Part shown: one piece after another, positions 1 through 12,847 of the stretch
Layout: every line of letters begins with the position of its first letter
How positions within the stretch are numbered: position 1 is the stretch's first letter
Assembly (NCBI RefSeq): GCF_964204865.1
Contig: NC_135257.1
Location: 14,034,151 to 14,098,150, forward strand
Reading direction: 5' to 3'
Length of the DNA stretch: 64,000 nt
Source of the DNA: Styela clava
Lineage: Eukaryota; Chordata; Ascidiacea; Stolidobranchia; Styelidae
The notes under the pieces: model-generated
The model's input: the letters and a program-made list of their open reading frames with translations, nothing else
The model's database searches: none
What the model was told of the DNA's origin: nothing
Made by a program: the position numbers and the translations under genes

Positions 1-2858
1 ACATCCAGTTCATCATAACATAATCAATTAAGAGTTGAGTAAAATCCGTAAATCAGTGGAAATTTTAGGGGATATTAGCAACTACCCAAATTGCAACAGC
101 AAGCCAAGTTACACAAAACAATATACCTTCAAACAATGCCTACCATAACATAAGAGTTTAAATTCTTTATACTGATAAGCTATGATCAACTTCATTCCTT
201 AGGTTATACTATTATTGTTGTTTATCTTAACTGAAATATTATACTGTACACTTAATTTGGCTTCGTTTGATCACTACAAGCAACAAAGATAAAGTCGAAG
301 TGACTTCAATTAAAGTCAAAAGAAACAAAGCAGCATGGAAATGCTGGATTACGTCAAGATATCTACTCAAATGTTGTTATCTTTCCTAGCTCTTGTATAT
401 CACGCTATCACCGATGACATGTGACGCAGTGTACCCCAGGGATTGAATATTCAACGTCTGCAGCTGTGTTTAGAAATAGGAAGATCGCACCCTCGTTTGA
501 ATATCGACGATCGACGCGAAAGACAAATGTGTGTCTGGAAACTGCCATTCGGCTACTTAGCACTTCAAATTTACTATCATGAACCGGTTTTAGAAATGAA
601 TTCTGCATTAACTTACCATCGAAAACTGAAAAAGTCCCACTCCTCATTAATTCTATGAAAATTTACATTCAAAAACCTTAGTATTATACCAGCAAAGAGA
701 TGTATCATACGAAGATACTATGACGAGTTCGTGCAGTCAAACACACAAAAAATGAAATATTAATGGTCCCCCGTATTTTCTCTACTACAGACGATGCTTT
801 GCCCATCCGTGGAATATCAAATATGTCTCCTTCAATGCTTTCATCCATATAAGGTTCACACAGGTTTAACATTTGAATTCATATTATATATAACCCGTAC
901 TAAAACTTAGTATCTCCTACTTCTATGATTTTCTTCAACGTGTAACATCTCTGATTTACTCGTTTGGAAGCACATAAATAAATGATGCAGTTCAAAATTT
1001 GTTTCTTTCAAGCTCGTTTCATGAACGAGAATATTTGTGTATAGATAGGTTGGTGTGAAACAAACCAAGCATAATATTTTTACGTCATCGATGTCATAGG
1101 TGACTCAGTAGCCCGAAGTTCGCACACAATGACGTCTTAAATGGCAAGTTATCTGATTTGGAGTTAACTTTTGTAATTTATTAACAATTTAAAGGAGAGG
1201 AAAGCTAAAATGGACACGGAAATCATATGACTACAAAATGTTAGACAACGGCTTTAAAGAATTGTACCAAATGCCAGTGAATGTGTGTTTCGGACGTTGA
1301 GTAAAGATGTGGCTGTAAATAAAAAAAAGAGCAACATTCGGGTCGAAATTTTGAACCGTCAAAAACAAAATTGAAAATAATAAAAATAAAACTGTACTGG
1401 TTGCGCTGCAGAAACATACCATCTTTTGTGAAAACACATTAGCTTTTGGTCAATGTATATCAGGCATGATCGAGATTAAAAATTGATGAAGTAAAAAATT
1501 AAATATGTTTTTATTAGTTAAATAAGAGAAATGTTTCGTTTGAAAATTTATGCTATGTGTCCATGACTCATTTTCAGATAAACGCTGTTAGAGTCGAAAT
1601 GAATACCAAATTTCATAGTCCTGTTTATCTTGAGTTATCAATGAGTGAGAGAATTCTTATTACATATGGCCTACATATTTACCGGCTTTCTTTTTCTAAG
1701 AAGGTTTTAGTAAGATTTGGCTTTGAGAAGGAGCTACATACCAGATTTTGAAGTACCTAAAGCAAAATATACTATCAAATTTATTGCAATCGAGGTGATA
1801 TAATGAATATGGAATTGTTTATCGGCTAACGGCTCGACTTGGTAATGATGTATAATGCCAATTCAGTCTAGCACGGTAAGCAATAAAGTATATCACTTCT
1901 CTAAGAAAATTTCGCGGTATCTATTCTCCGTAGTCGTGCCAGTCTTACAATAATCATTTAATTTTATAAGTACAGTACATTCATATTTGGTTACATGAAC
2001 TGATTTCTTATCCAAAATTTGATACTAATAATTTATTACACGTATTATCTCATTCTTTTTAACACCACACGAGTCCCAAATATATTTTATTGAGCCAACT
2101 TGGCTGACTAGTACGATCAATAATCTGGCATCTTTGAGCTCAGGTCGCTCTTTTCTTTTTGTGCTATTAGTGAGCGCACCTATGTCATTACGCTCTGAAA
2201 GTTTGTTATTTGTGAGTTCCATTTTTCATGTTTGTGTCATTTGTTTAGTTAATGATTGGAGTGGTGGTCATAAATTGTGTGTAACTGCCGGAATAAACGG
2301 ACTCACTGATGTCCATTACTGCTGCGATACTGCAATAAAGTCAAAGCAACAAATGTTGGATGGTCTATTTGGGATCGGGCTTTTCAAGTATTTATGGTGT
2401 TATCCGCACATTGAACCACTCCATATCATAGTTAGGTGATAGCACCAGTTAATATCTACATCCCTAACAACAAAGTCTGTACTCACTTCCCAGATGTGGT
2501 TTAACTCGTACCTAGGTGAGTTGACACGGCGTTGAGATTAGACTTTTTGATTTTGAATGATCACATAACTGATTTCAGTGTAGGTCGCGTAACGTACCAT
2601 TACTCCAGTTAGTCATTGGTTCGTATACATATATTTCTATTTTGTTCAAGTGTGTAATAGCGCGTGGAGATTTTTCTACAAATGCTCGATTGGCAAGATG
2701 GAACGCAGGGTTTTTGATCTTCCCACTAACATAACCAGAGCGTTAGAAGGTATATAAGCCCTAATACTCAATAGTTTCTATACGGTAAGTGCTGCTTGCG
2801 CAAAACAGTCCTGGTTAGACCTGCGAAATATCTCATGAAACACCGCGATAGTGTACAG
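1..2858. other. Intergenic region, no recognisable gene
   Basis: I see no spliced or unspliced coding region with family features in this stretch. The longest open frames (about 60-100 codons) have no recognisable motif, and none can be linked to a neighbour through plausible GT-AG junctions. The sequence is AT-rich and of ordinary complexity. An exon of a gene lying mostly outside the window cannot be excluded. Confidence 0.5.
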
Positions 2859-3583
2859 CAGGGGTGGCCAACACGTCGATCGCCACGTCTTGAGTAGTCG
2901 ATCGCGTCTAATGTTGAGTGAATTTACTAAAATACACCAAAAAATTACCTTGAACCAGTTTCATGCATCGACTGTTGTGTGTTTTTAAACAGAAGGAATA
3001 CAGTACTGTACCGTCAAAATACGATATACACACTTTCAATATTCGAGTCTGGGCAAGTCCAATAGACGGATAGAGCATATAATTATTACGTAACAAATTA
3101 AAGTTTCGCCGCTGCTAAAGTTTGGTGATGAACGTGCAGGTTATCGTGTGTCTTGACTGGCAAGCGATCTTCTGCAGTAGGCCTACGAGTAAGTTATTGT
3201 CTCACTCCAAGGTTATTGTCTCTCCTATTACATGGATACTTAGCAAAGTTTTATAAAGAATTTTCAACGACCCAAAATTCTGCAGGCCTTAGATCGGAAT
3301 TGTATGATTTGTATATATCTTAAACGATGGAAATCTTACTCTGAATGCAATTACATAATTAATTTACCAAATTAATAGGAGCATAATGAATACAAATTTA
3401 TGGGGCAATTTCATTGAGAATGCGGCGAGCTTATTGGCAACGGTGAAATTTTTATATATAGATGTGCAGTTTATCTGCATATACTCGATCGTTTTTATGT
3501 ATGACCTTATTACCGATCAGTCGATCGCGAGCTATTTCGAAGATTTTAGTCGATCGCGTTCGAAAGCAGGTTGGCCACCCCTG
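2859..3583. mobile_element. hAT-like non-autonomous element (MITE)
   Basis: The left end reads CAGGGGTGGCCAAC and the right end is its near-exact reverse complement, GTTGGCCACCCCTG. The inner parts of both ends also contain inverted GATCGCG-rich blocks. The flanking 8 bp are gtgtacag (2851-2858) and gtgctcag (3584-3591), matching at 6 of 8 positions, as expected for an aged 8-bp hAT target-site duplication. The element is about 725 bp long with no transposase-like reading frame, so it would need a transposase supplied in trans. The CAGGGGTGGCCAA-type terminus is typical of hAT elements in animals. Confidence 0.75.
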
Positions 3584-3591
3584 GTGCTCAG

Positions 3592-5582
3592 GCACTCCTG
3601 TTTACTTTGCAAGATGAATCGTACCCATGTTGTTAACTTATGCCCGGCTCTCTAGTTTTGCTTCTGCTCGGATACAAGTGAGTTATTAGACATGACGATT
3701 GGAATAGCTTAACTTTTCAATGTAAGTAGAACATATAGGCTAAAAAGACTCGATGGGGGTTTAATTGGCTCTGGGTCTAATGAAAAATTCATTTACGCGC
3801 GTACGAGTATATATGGAAAAAGATGAAAGTTACTGTAACTACAAAGTTATCACATTTTATCACTCAAAACGTTTGGTGCTAGAAATGTATAATTGTATTT
3901 TTAAATTGTTAGAGCATAAAAAATTTTTGTGCGCGCATTGTTTAATGTAAATTTAACCATCATCCAAGTTTATAGCATGCATGAGCGTAACCCCGCCGTC
4001 TACTGCAACGTTTGCCGATGATGTTTGTCTTGGACGCTTTCCTTCGTGAACGCGGAACAGGGATTGTTTGATTTTCCCGTTTGTGACGCGTTGTTATCAA
4101 CACTTGCAACAGGAAAATTGTGTTCCTGAAGTGAAACAGGTAACCGTCTGTGATGAGATGTAGTATAGTTTCGAGGACAGCCCATAGCTTGAATTAATTT
4201 ATATTGTATAGTTTAGAATAAGCTTATGATATAATGCTTATAATATAGGAGAAGTCCTACTGCCCTATTTCGTATTGTCACAGGTGCCACCGGCAAAGAT
4301 ATGCTTTTATCAGCAGAGAATTCAGATTGGTCAGAACTTTTTTGACTTGCGTATCTGAGGATTGAGTAGTAGTATCTTGCAAGGCATAAACAAGGGAAAC
4401 AGTTCCACAAACTATGGAAGCTTTTGTAAAAGCCAGAGCGCACCAATAAAGTGCATAGAATAACTTTAGCACAACGGTAACAAGCTGGACTAGAGCTAAA
4501 TATATATAGAGAAAATGATTCATGACATTGAAGTCCAAAGCAGTATTTTTTGAATTTGAAATATATAGCGATGGATTCTGTTTTTGAAATAAAATTTATA
4601 GAAAAACAGCAGCGTTAACTGAACTCCAAAACTCATGAGCACTGACACTGCTTTATTGTATAGGCATATGGATATAGGCTGCCTATACGTGACAAATGAC
4701 GAGGTTTCTGTTCCTTCTCCGTGGGTATGTCACAAATATATAACAAAGCTGATATTGTTTACGTTCACTATATCTACAAATGGTGAGTATAAGGTCAGTT
4801 TTATTATTTTTACACGAATATAATTTATCATTCATTTGACCTCCTGGCAGCTGTCGGTGTATAGCAACTGAGCTTTAGATAACAGTTTATTCAATGAGCT
4901 TCGGTCATCATCATGAGCTTCTCACCATTCACGATTTCGGATTTACTGATTTATTTTGAAATTTTACAAATTTTCTCACCTCTTTGGGAGGAATTCAAGT
5001 TGCAGTTAAGACCTAGTTGCTCAATATGACCTGGTGAGCCGAGCTAACAGACGTAACAAATACAAGAGCCATTCTCAAATGTATGTACACGAAAGCCAAG
5101 CAGTCTATCTTACCTTATAGCTTATACAGTACCTTATCTAGTATACGGTACGATCGAAAATTTTGCGACTTTCGCCTAGCACGATAAGAATTACTACAAA
5201 AAAATTAATTTGAAGAGGTTATCTATCGCACAAAATTTCTAAGTGAAAAGCGACCCACAGTAAGTTTTGAAAGAGACAAAAGTATTGACCTTCTAGCGAA
5301 AAATACAATTTTCGACCACAGAAAATTTCGAAGCAATTAGTCCAGTGGTTAATGAGTAAAGCTAAAAAAAAATTCTAAATAGCGAGAAGAAGAAAAATAC
5401 CAACAACAACATAATAATTAAACGATCTACAGGTACATTATTGATATTACAGAATAAAAAAATAAACTACTGTATACAGCAAAATTTGTCATGTTAAAAT
5501 AGACGTTCCATGAGACAAAAGTGGCTAAAATAGTACAACTCAATTTTTTTGGAGTATCAGACTGCATAACTATACATTTTTC
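3592..5582. other. Intergenic region, nothing recognised
   Basis: AT-rich sequence with scattered short open frames on both strands. I found no domain, splice-linked exon series, RNA gene or clear repeat. Confidence 0.4.
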
Positions 5583-5807
5583 GGTACTCCCGTTGTATAT
5601 GAACCAAGCTGGCGGGCACCGGGACGTAGTATGTGTACCAGGTTAGAGTTAGGCCATAATTTTAGGTACAAATACTACGGGAGACAGTTGGCTAGTCCCC
5701 GAACTCGTAATAGAACAAAAATTGGAATAAAATTATGGCCTAACCTGGTACACATACTACGTTCCGATGTCCGCCATCTTGGTTCGCATACTACAGGAGT
5801 ACCCATT
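5583..5807. repeat. Palindromic MITE, family P (copy 1)
   Basis: A palindromic element of about 225 bp. It starts near GTACTCCCGTTGTATATG and ends with the complementary CATACTACAGGAGTACC. Inside are inverted blocks with the cores GTAGTATGTGTACCAGGTTA and TAACCTGGTACACATACTAC, and the block CGCCATCTTGG near the right end is complementary to the left side. Related copies lie at 35767-36001, 42957-43037, 45038-45276, 45887-45939, 49936-50051 and 55795-56315. Open frames read through it are repeat-derived and should not be called genes. Confidence 0.8.
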
Positions 5808-5984
5808 TTTTGTATATGAAACTGTGAAACACACGATAGGGACACGTAGATAGAATTAATGATTGGTGAATCCTAATACAAGGCGCATATCAACACTAAC
5901 ATACTAATTTATGCCCTAATGTAACCGATTGCCTTGAATTTTTTTTAAATTTTGTAGGACAATGGTAAATCACCGCAACGAGGT

Positions 5985-6250
5985 ACCTATGAATCGTTTT
6001 ATGGAATTGTTGGTATTATTTTTATGTTGCCTTTCGGCTTTCTTGTTACATACTGGACCAATTACTTTTAAATTTTCGTGGTTAAATATTGATGTTGTTA
6101 TCGCTAGAAGGCTATTTCTTTTATTTAGTTCAAAAATGTCGGTGGGCCCTATGCGATTCGTTTTTTTTAATTTTTTTTATGACGTCATCAAAAATTTGCG
6201 CATTTCGTAGCGGTTCCGCGTTTGCGATCTGGTACAATTCAAGCTTACAT
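5985..6250 (+). repeat. Dispersed repeat, family R (copy A, older and truncated)
   Basis: This stretch aligns along most of its length with 62945-63262. Shared anchors are ACTGGACCAA, then GCTAGAAG followed by a pyrimidine-rich block, then ATGCGATTCG and a GACGTCATCAAAA block. A shorter relative is at 32845-32965. The copies differ at many positions, so they look old. The region can be read as a hydrophobic frame of about 80 codons, but so can the unrelated-context copy, which argues for repeat sequence and not a gene. No terminal inverted repeats or target duplications were seen. Confidence 0.6.
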
Positions 6251-7334
6251 GGTTTGTTCAATGTTTCTGCATTAAATCAAATAAGTCATGTGATATAGCG
6301 TATAGACTATAGACGAATGAATAAAATAAAATGTTGATTCAGTTTGATTTAGATATCATAGTGACGCATTGGTACCGTATATATGTATAGATTTTAATAT
6401 TTCAATAAATAAACTTAACAATTGGCATCAAATGTATTACACATATATAATAATAAAAAACAGTGGAAAACTATTATTTATATATGAAATAACCAAATGG
6501 GCGTATCGCATATAAGAAATAAAACATGCTTCATTTTCAAAAAAATAAAATTAAAAAAACAGCACGGTCAATTCATTTTCTAAATATACGACTTGATTCA
6601 ATTTACGGAAAGACGCCTGAGGTAAAATCTAAGAATAGCCTGAGCGTTGAGATTTTACGGTATTTCTATCAAAAAGAATCAAACTATGTATTCCGATGTA
6701 AAAATTATTTTTGTTTTTGAAATCCTGCTTCGTACAACAAGTTTTTTATCATTTAATTGAGATTCGCAGTTAGTTTACACATTTGGCGGCACATTTTTAT
6801 GCGAATGTACTTTTAGCAAAACCGCCTAATATATTAATACATTTAAGGTTCGTCCCATGCAGTTTGCTGCTATAATTGTTATATATACAGACGAGCTTCA
6901 AATGGTGCATTCGACGAAAATAAATATATCTCAGCTTTGTAATATATTTTTATTTCATTCAAAATCAAATGAAAATTTGTCATCGTAGGCATATTTTTTA
7001 TTATAAATGGGCAACGTAAATATATATTATTAGTAGCAAATCTTTTAATGTTGATAAATGGTGAATACTTCGAATGTTTTACCAAAAGTTTTATTCAAAC
7101 GTTCAGAGCAAATTATCTTACGCTGGTAGATTATGAGAGTTCTGTAACACGCAATCAGGAATTTTTCGCACATTCATTCAAATTAATTTATTGTGTACCG
7201 TCTGACAAAAGACAAATTTTCTCAAACACTTCAAGTTTTTGGTCATGCTCATGACTATAGTTCAAATTTTGGAAAAGATTGAAATTAATTTTTTCATGTA
7301 GAGCCATTGACTTACTTTAACTAGTTTATGAAAC
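6251..7334. other. AT-rich upstream region of CAP gene 1
   Basis: This gap holds no gene I can support. It is very AT-rich and contains several TATATA runs, so no particular TATA box can be chosen for the gene that starts at 7335. Confidence 0.35.
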
Positions 7335-10266
7335 ATGAAGCTTATTTTGATCGTGTCATTTCTTATCAATTCGTCGATAATCACGGCAAAAATATTAAGT
7401 GGACCAGAGAGGACTTTAGAAAGACAAAGTAAAAGGACATCACCTGACACTCGTCACGAAAAGTTTATTCACCATCAAGATGTCGATAATAATGAGATAG
7501 AAAGAAAAAACGGTGACGATGAAAGAGATCATTTCTTTGGAAAATTAGTCAAAGCAAAGTAAGAAAAGTGTTAGATTGTAAGATAGAATCACTCTCGAGG
7601 GGTAAAGTATTCAAATGATTCTATTTTATAAATAATCCAAATAAGTCAGATTTTACTGTTGAAAATATTACTCCTACTGAAGAAACTATGTCCTACCATC
7701 ATCATTATTTGCACTCAAATATACATATATATATAGCAATTTGTTTTCAGATGGGATATTAACCCACCAAAACTTTCTGTCAAAAAATCAGCGTTGAAGA
7801 AAGGTTATGTTTTCTATCCTGTAAAATTTTCAAGTAAGTATATACAATGAGTGAATTTTATCACAGATGAGAGGAAATAAAAGTAAACCGCCAATTTTTT
7901 TCAGAAATTATAAAGCGGGGGATTTTGGCAGCCCACAATCATGCTAGGGTGCATTTTCCAGCAAGCAATATGAAATTGATGACATGGGATAGGGGATTGG
8001 AGAAGATGGCAATACGACATACAAGAGAATGCCTTTACTCGAGTTCTGCAGTAAGTTCATGCTGATAAATTATTAAACTTATTATTTGACGTCATGCAAA
8101 TATCCAAAATTACAAAACAACTGTTGGTCTTGTTTACGTGGCATCGGGTCAGGGTAAAAGATTTTTCGCAACTGACGATAAGTATATTATGGTATGTTCA
8201 GTTTTATTTTACTTATGTGGTTGTATTCTGTGTTCTGGGTTTTTTCCAATGTAGTAAACTATAGTTTGATTCTTACTTTGAATCAAATGTCAGTTACTTG
8301 CATGTGACTATATTTTATACGCAATCGATATACTGCTTTCAAAAATAGAGTACTTAGCAACTCAAAAATAGCAACTTAGAGTTAATATTGCTTAAAAAAA
8401 TATTTCATTCTATCTTTTTCACTACAGTATTTTCATCCAGTCGGAGAAAACGTTTTTGCTTCTACCGGACTTCCATACAGCGAAGGCATTCTAGAGCGTG
8501 TCATTGATCTGTATTATACTGAAAAAGCTAACTATGACTTCGAAAACTTAAGATGTAAAAAAGGAAAAACATGTCAACATTTTTTGCAGGTAGGCTATAT
8601 CATGGCTTAATGGTGACCGTACATTTGAACCCATGCGTATATCCACGGGTTCAATCTATATGCGGGTGCTAAAACCCATGGGTTAGGGTTAGTATGGGTT
8701 TAACTATCCGTGAAACAAAAAAAATTCCATAGGTGCAATAGCATACAGGTGCAATTGTCATGGGTTCAAATGTACGTGGGTTCAAATGTAATGGAACCTG
8801 GCTTAATATATATCAACGTAAAGTTGATACACACATTAAAACGCAATCAAGACATTCAATAACATACACAGTGAATTTTTTAGTCAAGCTCTGTTATAGT
8901 CGAATAGAGGAACAGCAAATGAGAAAAGGTTGTACTGAAGTGAGTTGAATAAAACAAGGTTTGACAATTTCCCACTACGTTTTATAAGCGTAGATATCTG
9001 ACATATTTTTTGTAAGTTTGTTACACGTGACGTCACGAGCTCTCACACAAAAGCAGAAAAAATTACTGAGTGAATTACGTCACAACTTTACATTTTTTAT
9101 TTGATCCTTGCACATGAAATTATTCATTTTGTACAGGTCATTTGGGCTAAATCATCCCGAGTAGGTTGCGGTGCTACTTTGTGTCGGAACCTCAATGTTC
9201 ACGGGAAGATTTGGGATCATGCATTCTATTTCACATGCAACTACGCTCCCGTAATTGAGGACTATAACACGTAAGTGAAAAGAAAACTACGAATATACTC
9301 TAGGTATTATTGTTCGTAATAGGAGTAAGCTGACTCACTCGTATACTCGGTTTAAAGACAAAGGAATGAGTTTGAAACTCTCATAATCTGAAATCACTAA
9401 CGCGTGGGGGTTTGGCAACGAAGTATAGTATAGCGCTTCTCTTAGTCGTTCAAGGTTTGGTTAATGGAAATGAACATGGAGTGCTCGTGTGGCAATGTAT
9501 ATTTCCACGCCTGTTATTTTTGTACGGAGTGTCATTGTTCAATATTTTGTACTGGGTTTTATCTACAACTGTGTTGCCAGTTTTTATCTGGTGATAAAGA
9601 AAATTACAGATTTGAAATATGCCCAAAGGTCAAACAATGTAGTGACGCTTAGTAATTTTGGTATTTATGAAATCGGTTCTTGAGAGTTTATAACAGAAAA
9701 TAATGTCAGTAATCAAACTTTCTTTTCTGATTACAAACTCCATTCTAAACTTGACACATGGATGAGCCGAATGCCTTCCTGACAAGTCCAATTCAACCAT
9801 GACTATTGTCGTAATTTGAGGAATAATTTCATTGTATTTATCATTAGAACTCAGTTATGTTAAGGTGCCTAATGCAGTTAGTGATGCACTGTCGCACTTT
9901 ATTATTTTAACGGTATGTTTGATTCAATTGTCAAATAATCCTGCATATTTCTAAACCAAGCACAGTAAATTGATATAATGAACTCAATAATCTATAAAAG
10001 AAGGTAAAACTATATCAAAAAGTTATTTAAATATAATTGCCAATTATTGTTGTCGATAGGGGGATAATTCAATTTTCTGAACCTAATATTTGATACGAAA
10101 TTGAATATTTTACAGATAAGGGTGTAATTTGCTTCCAATGTGTTTTCATTTGAATTTCAGGAAACCATATCTTCTTGGGCCACATTGTTCAAGATGCGAC
10201 CCTGCTGAGGTGTGCAGATATAATCTATGCACAAAGTTGTCAACAAAAAAGTCAGCGTTGCAGTGA
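7335..10266 (+). CDS. Secreted CAP (SCP/CRISP-like) protein without TSP1; CAP gene 1
   Basis: Six exons: 7335-7558, 7751-7833, 7905-8050, 8428-8589, 9137-9270 and 10161-10266, all with GT-AG borders, giving 284 aa. The start is an ATG followed by a hydrophobic signal peptide (residues 1-18, MKLILIVSFLINSSIITA). A charged linker follows to about residue 100. The CAP domain spans about 104-249 with AAHNHAR, MTWDRGLEKMA, GENVF, CQHFLQVIWAKS and VGCGATLC. The short cysteine tail (CSRCDPAEVCRYNLC) matches the segment after the CAP domain in genes 2 and 3. Exon cuts and phases (2, 1, 0, 0, 2) equal those of CAP genes 2 and 3, so the three are paralogues. The CAP metal-site tetrad is incomplete: the EHN histidine of the paralogues is replaced in LYSSSA, and HYTQ has become HFLQ. 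The protein ends with no TSP1 or membrane anchor. Molecular function is unknown; likely extracellular. Confidence 0.88.
8607..8805. repeat. Inverted-repeat element in intron 4 of CAP gene 1
   Basis: The block GTACATTTGAACCCATG at 8619-8635 recurs as its perfect reverse complement at 8759-8775. A further partial copy of the right arm (GTGGGTTCAAATGTA) follows directly. The interior repeats the motif ACCCATGGGTTAGGG. This looks like a short palindromic MITE of about 190 bp. No target-site duplication could be assigned. Confidence 0.6.
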
Positions 10267-10315
10267 AACCATTTCAGGATTTTTTTAGTTTATTATAATG
10301 GAAATTATTGTGAAT

Positions 10316-10321
10316 ATTAAA
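10316..10321 (+). terminator. Candidate poly(A) signal of CAP gene 1
   Basis: ATTAAA, the commonest variant of the animal poly(A) hexamer, lies 50 bp after the stop codon. No canonical AATAAA is closer. The evidence is the hexamer and its position only. Confidence 0.35.
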
Positions 10322-10455
10322 CAAAATCGGCTGAAAATTTTCCAATTTTTATTTCGCCATCTAGTCTAGTCAATGTTAGGCTTGGTAAGATAATTAATCA
10401 TAGTGAATTTCAGAATGTAGATTATTGGGTACGAAATTCACCTATGGATTGTTTT

Positions 10456-10744
10456 GTTACTTATCGATCTTTAGATCGGTAAATATGTTGATATGTATTT
10501 GTCTGTTTGTCTGCCTGTCTGTTAGATGCACGCGATATCTCACGAAGGCGTGGTTGAATCTGCTCCAATTTTGCATGTGCATTCATCATATCTCGGACCA
10601 GAAGCCTATTGATTTTGGATGAATTATGTCGTATAATTAGCAAGTTATTAATTAATTAGTGATGGGACACGCGGTGTCACTATAGAGTCATGAAACGAAG
10701 CCGCAGTTTCGATCGATAAGTCTTCGGTCTCCGACCGATATTCT
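10456..10744 (+). repeat. Dispersed repeat, family Q (copy 1, forward)
   Basis: A 290-bp unit beginning GTTACTTATCGATC. It runs through a (GTCT)n-like stretch and the block AGATGCACGCGATATCTCACGA, here cut to its core GCACGCGATATCTC. It then passes TTAATTAGTGATGGGACAC and ends in ATAAGTCTTCGGTCT. The same sequence is present in reverse orientation at 34232-34519 inside CAP gene 2. It lies just past the 3' end of CAP gene 1. The copies are well preserved, which suggests a recently active short element of SINE or MITE type. Confidence 0.75.
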
Positions 10745-10939
10745 CGCTTAATTGTTGTTAAAGACACATCATTGTCTAGAAATTTCTCCCATAAAGTTAT
10801 TCCGGGCTCTCTGTGGCCAGCATTCAACTCCGCATTTCACAATTTGCCATATCATACTCATCGGTTTTCCCCGAGTCGACTTCTTCAAGTCCTGACAGGT
10901 TCGTCGAAAGTATAACAACAGTCTCATTTTTCGAGTCCA

Positions 10940-10945
10940 TTTATT
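10940..10945 (-). terminator. Candidate poly(A) signal of the sulfotransferase gene
   Basis: AATAAA on the minus strand (TTTATT as written), about 63 bp past the stop codon at 11008. The position is right for the end of this gene. Confidence 0.45.
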
Positions 10946-11007
10946 TGAACGTCACTGTATTATTTTATGAATGCTCTTCATTCACAGAAGTTTTTTCATA
11001 TATGCAC

Positions 11008-12847
11008 TCAAGTTCGGAAATTGTTAGGTAATATTAACAGCTTTTCGAAGTTGTAAGTTGATAAGGATAAATTACCAAGTTGGGCATCCGTGTTTATCGC
11101 AATGTACCCGAGTTCAGTCATGGCGCTTCTGCAAACGTTTTGTATACCATCAATGACTGCAAAGTCTTGTTTTCGCCATTTTGTCAAAACTTGCTTTGAA
11201 TCTCTTGATGTTCCAAAAAAATTTTGAGGCATTCCCGCCTTGTTTAATTTTATAACTTTGGTACTTTGATGTGTGTTCTTACGAAGCCAAGTTTCAACTT
11301 CGGAATTATGATTTATTCCAACGAATTTTTCTACGGTTCGTAAAGCGTCAACTGGTTGTTCACTGACATATTCGTGAGATAGTCTCAGGAATCTACCCTT
11401 CCATAAGTGCTTAACCGTATCATTGCATTTATAAGCTTTATTTTCATGATTGCTTTTGTTGTACATGCTCATAATGCACGCTTTCGTATAAAGAAAATTC
11501 TCATGATAGAATGTACACAGATTTTCTGCATATTCAGTCAAATTTGATGAGTGTTCCATTTTTAGCTGAGAAAGAACGACAGCTCTTGGGTCCCGTACAA
11601 GTTGAATGACTTTCAAATCAATATTGGGTTCTGTCATCAGTTCCTCAAATTCTCCTAAACTGTTCATGCGAACGATTTTTATTGCTGTGTATGAGCTCTG
11701 TAGACAGATTTTAGCAAGCTTTCTTGGATCAAAATATTCATTACACTTGTTAGATGTATCAGAACATAGTTTCGAATTTCGAAGCAAGAATTGACTTCTG
11801 GCGGCAAAGCATATATTACTCTTACAATTTATCCAACCTCCACATCCGTGCGAGTAAATCTTTGGTGCAATGCGGTAATCACAACGCAGTAAGTCCCCCA
11901 GAAGAAGTTTTCTAGTATTCGCCATGTTCATTTCAGATAAACCATGCAATGGTTCAAAAAGATAATAAATTTCGGGATTTCGGTTAAAAAATTCGCCAAA
12001 AAACGTTGAACCAGTTCTCATTGCAGAAAAGATAACGACTGCTTTCCTTTTGAATTTTGTGGAAGTTCCTTGCTTGGTAACTCCTTGTTGAGTTCTTGCA
12101 TTGGCTGCATTGAAATTTGCAAAAAATAATCAATACATCAGCTTGTTTGAAAACGCACTTGGTAATTTGTACACTGTCATTACACACAATTTTAGTGTAT
12201 TTTACACAATTGTATAAGGTAAGCACATAAACTTGGTTTGAATAATTCATTCCTGATAAGGCTAAGGGACATATGGCTACTATAGTACATTCAAATTAGA
12301 TGTAACCCTGAATTTTGTATGAAACACAGAATAACATCCAGAATCAAGAATTACAGAATAACTGTAACCTCATTGTACCGGTATATGATATGTCATCAAA
12401 AATCACAATATTCCTTTGAGCAAATCTCCGCCAATTAACGCGTGGGCTAAAATATTTCCATTGAATCAATATTTTTATATTGGAGGTATTACCGAAATAG
12501 TAATAGAAAAACCTGGAGTAGTTTAATATCTCATATTCTAACTGTAAAAATCGATAAAATATACGAACTATTCACATGTATTTGAACATTCACATCCATG
12601 GAAATCAAGAAAGTTGATTTTTACCTGTTGCATTGCTCCTATTTTTATCCGGGTTTAGTCCATAAGATTGTTTCTTCTTTGTTTTACTGGTATTCAAGTG
12701 AGCGTTAATTTGAATTAATCCAGGTTGATTATGCTTCCATGAAATTGTATGATCCGAAGAACGGGGCCAAGCCATGGCTAAAAATAGTATAATGCTGAGC
12801 ACTAATATGCCAAATAACACCTTGCATTTAGAATGAGTGTAGACCAT
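11008..12847 (-). CDS. Golgi carbohydrate 6-O-sulfotransferase (CHST1/3-like)
   Basis: Two exons on the minus strand, 12847-12625 and 12104-11008, joined in phase 1, giving 439 aa. Exon 1 encodes a short cytosolic N-terminus and a signal anchor (about residues 9-26, VLFGILVLSIILFLAMAW), then a stem rich in Lys and Asn. Exon 2 carries the whole catalytic domain. The 5'-phosphosulfate loop VVIFSAMRTGSTFFGEFF is at about residues 96-113, followed by NPEIYYLFEPLH. The 3'-phosphate site LVRDPRAVVLSQL is at about 243-255. These are the two PAPS-binding motifs of the Gal/GalNAc/GlcNAc 6-O-sulfotransferase family, and the length is normal for it. The enzyme should transfer sulfate from PAPS to carbohydrate in the Golgi lumen. 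The acceptor sugar cannot be told from the sequence. It is convergent with CAP gene 1. Confidence 0.9.

Noticed and set aside
408..658. Overlapping 71- and 79-codon frames on both strands
   Set aside because: Both strands are open over the same stretch, neither has a domain or signal peptide, and no splice-linked partner exons were found.
2134..2439. 101-codon frame with a hydrophobic start
   Set aside because: It begins at a TTG and not an ATG, has no recognisable domain and no supporting exon structure. It is probably a chance frame.
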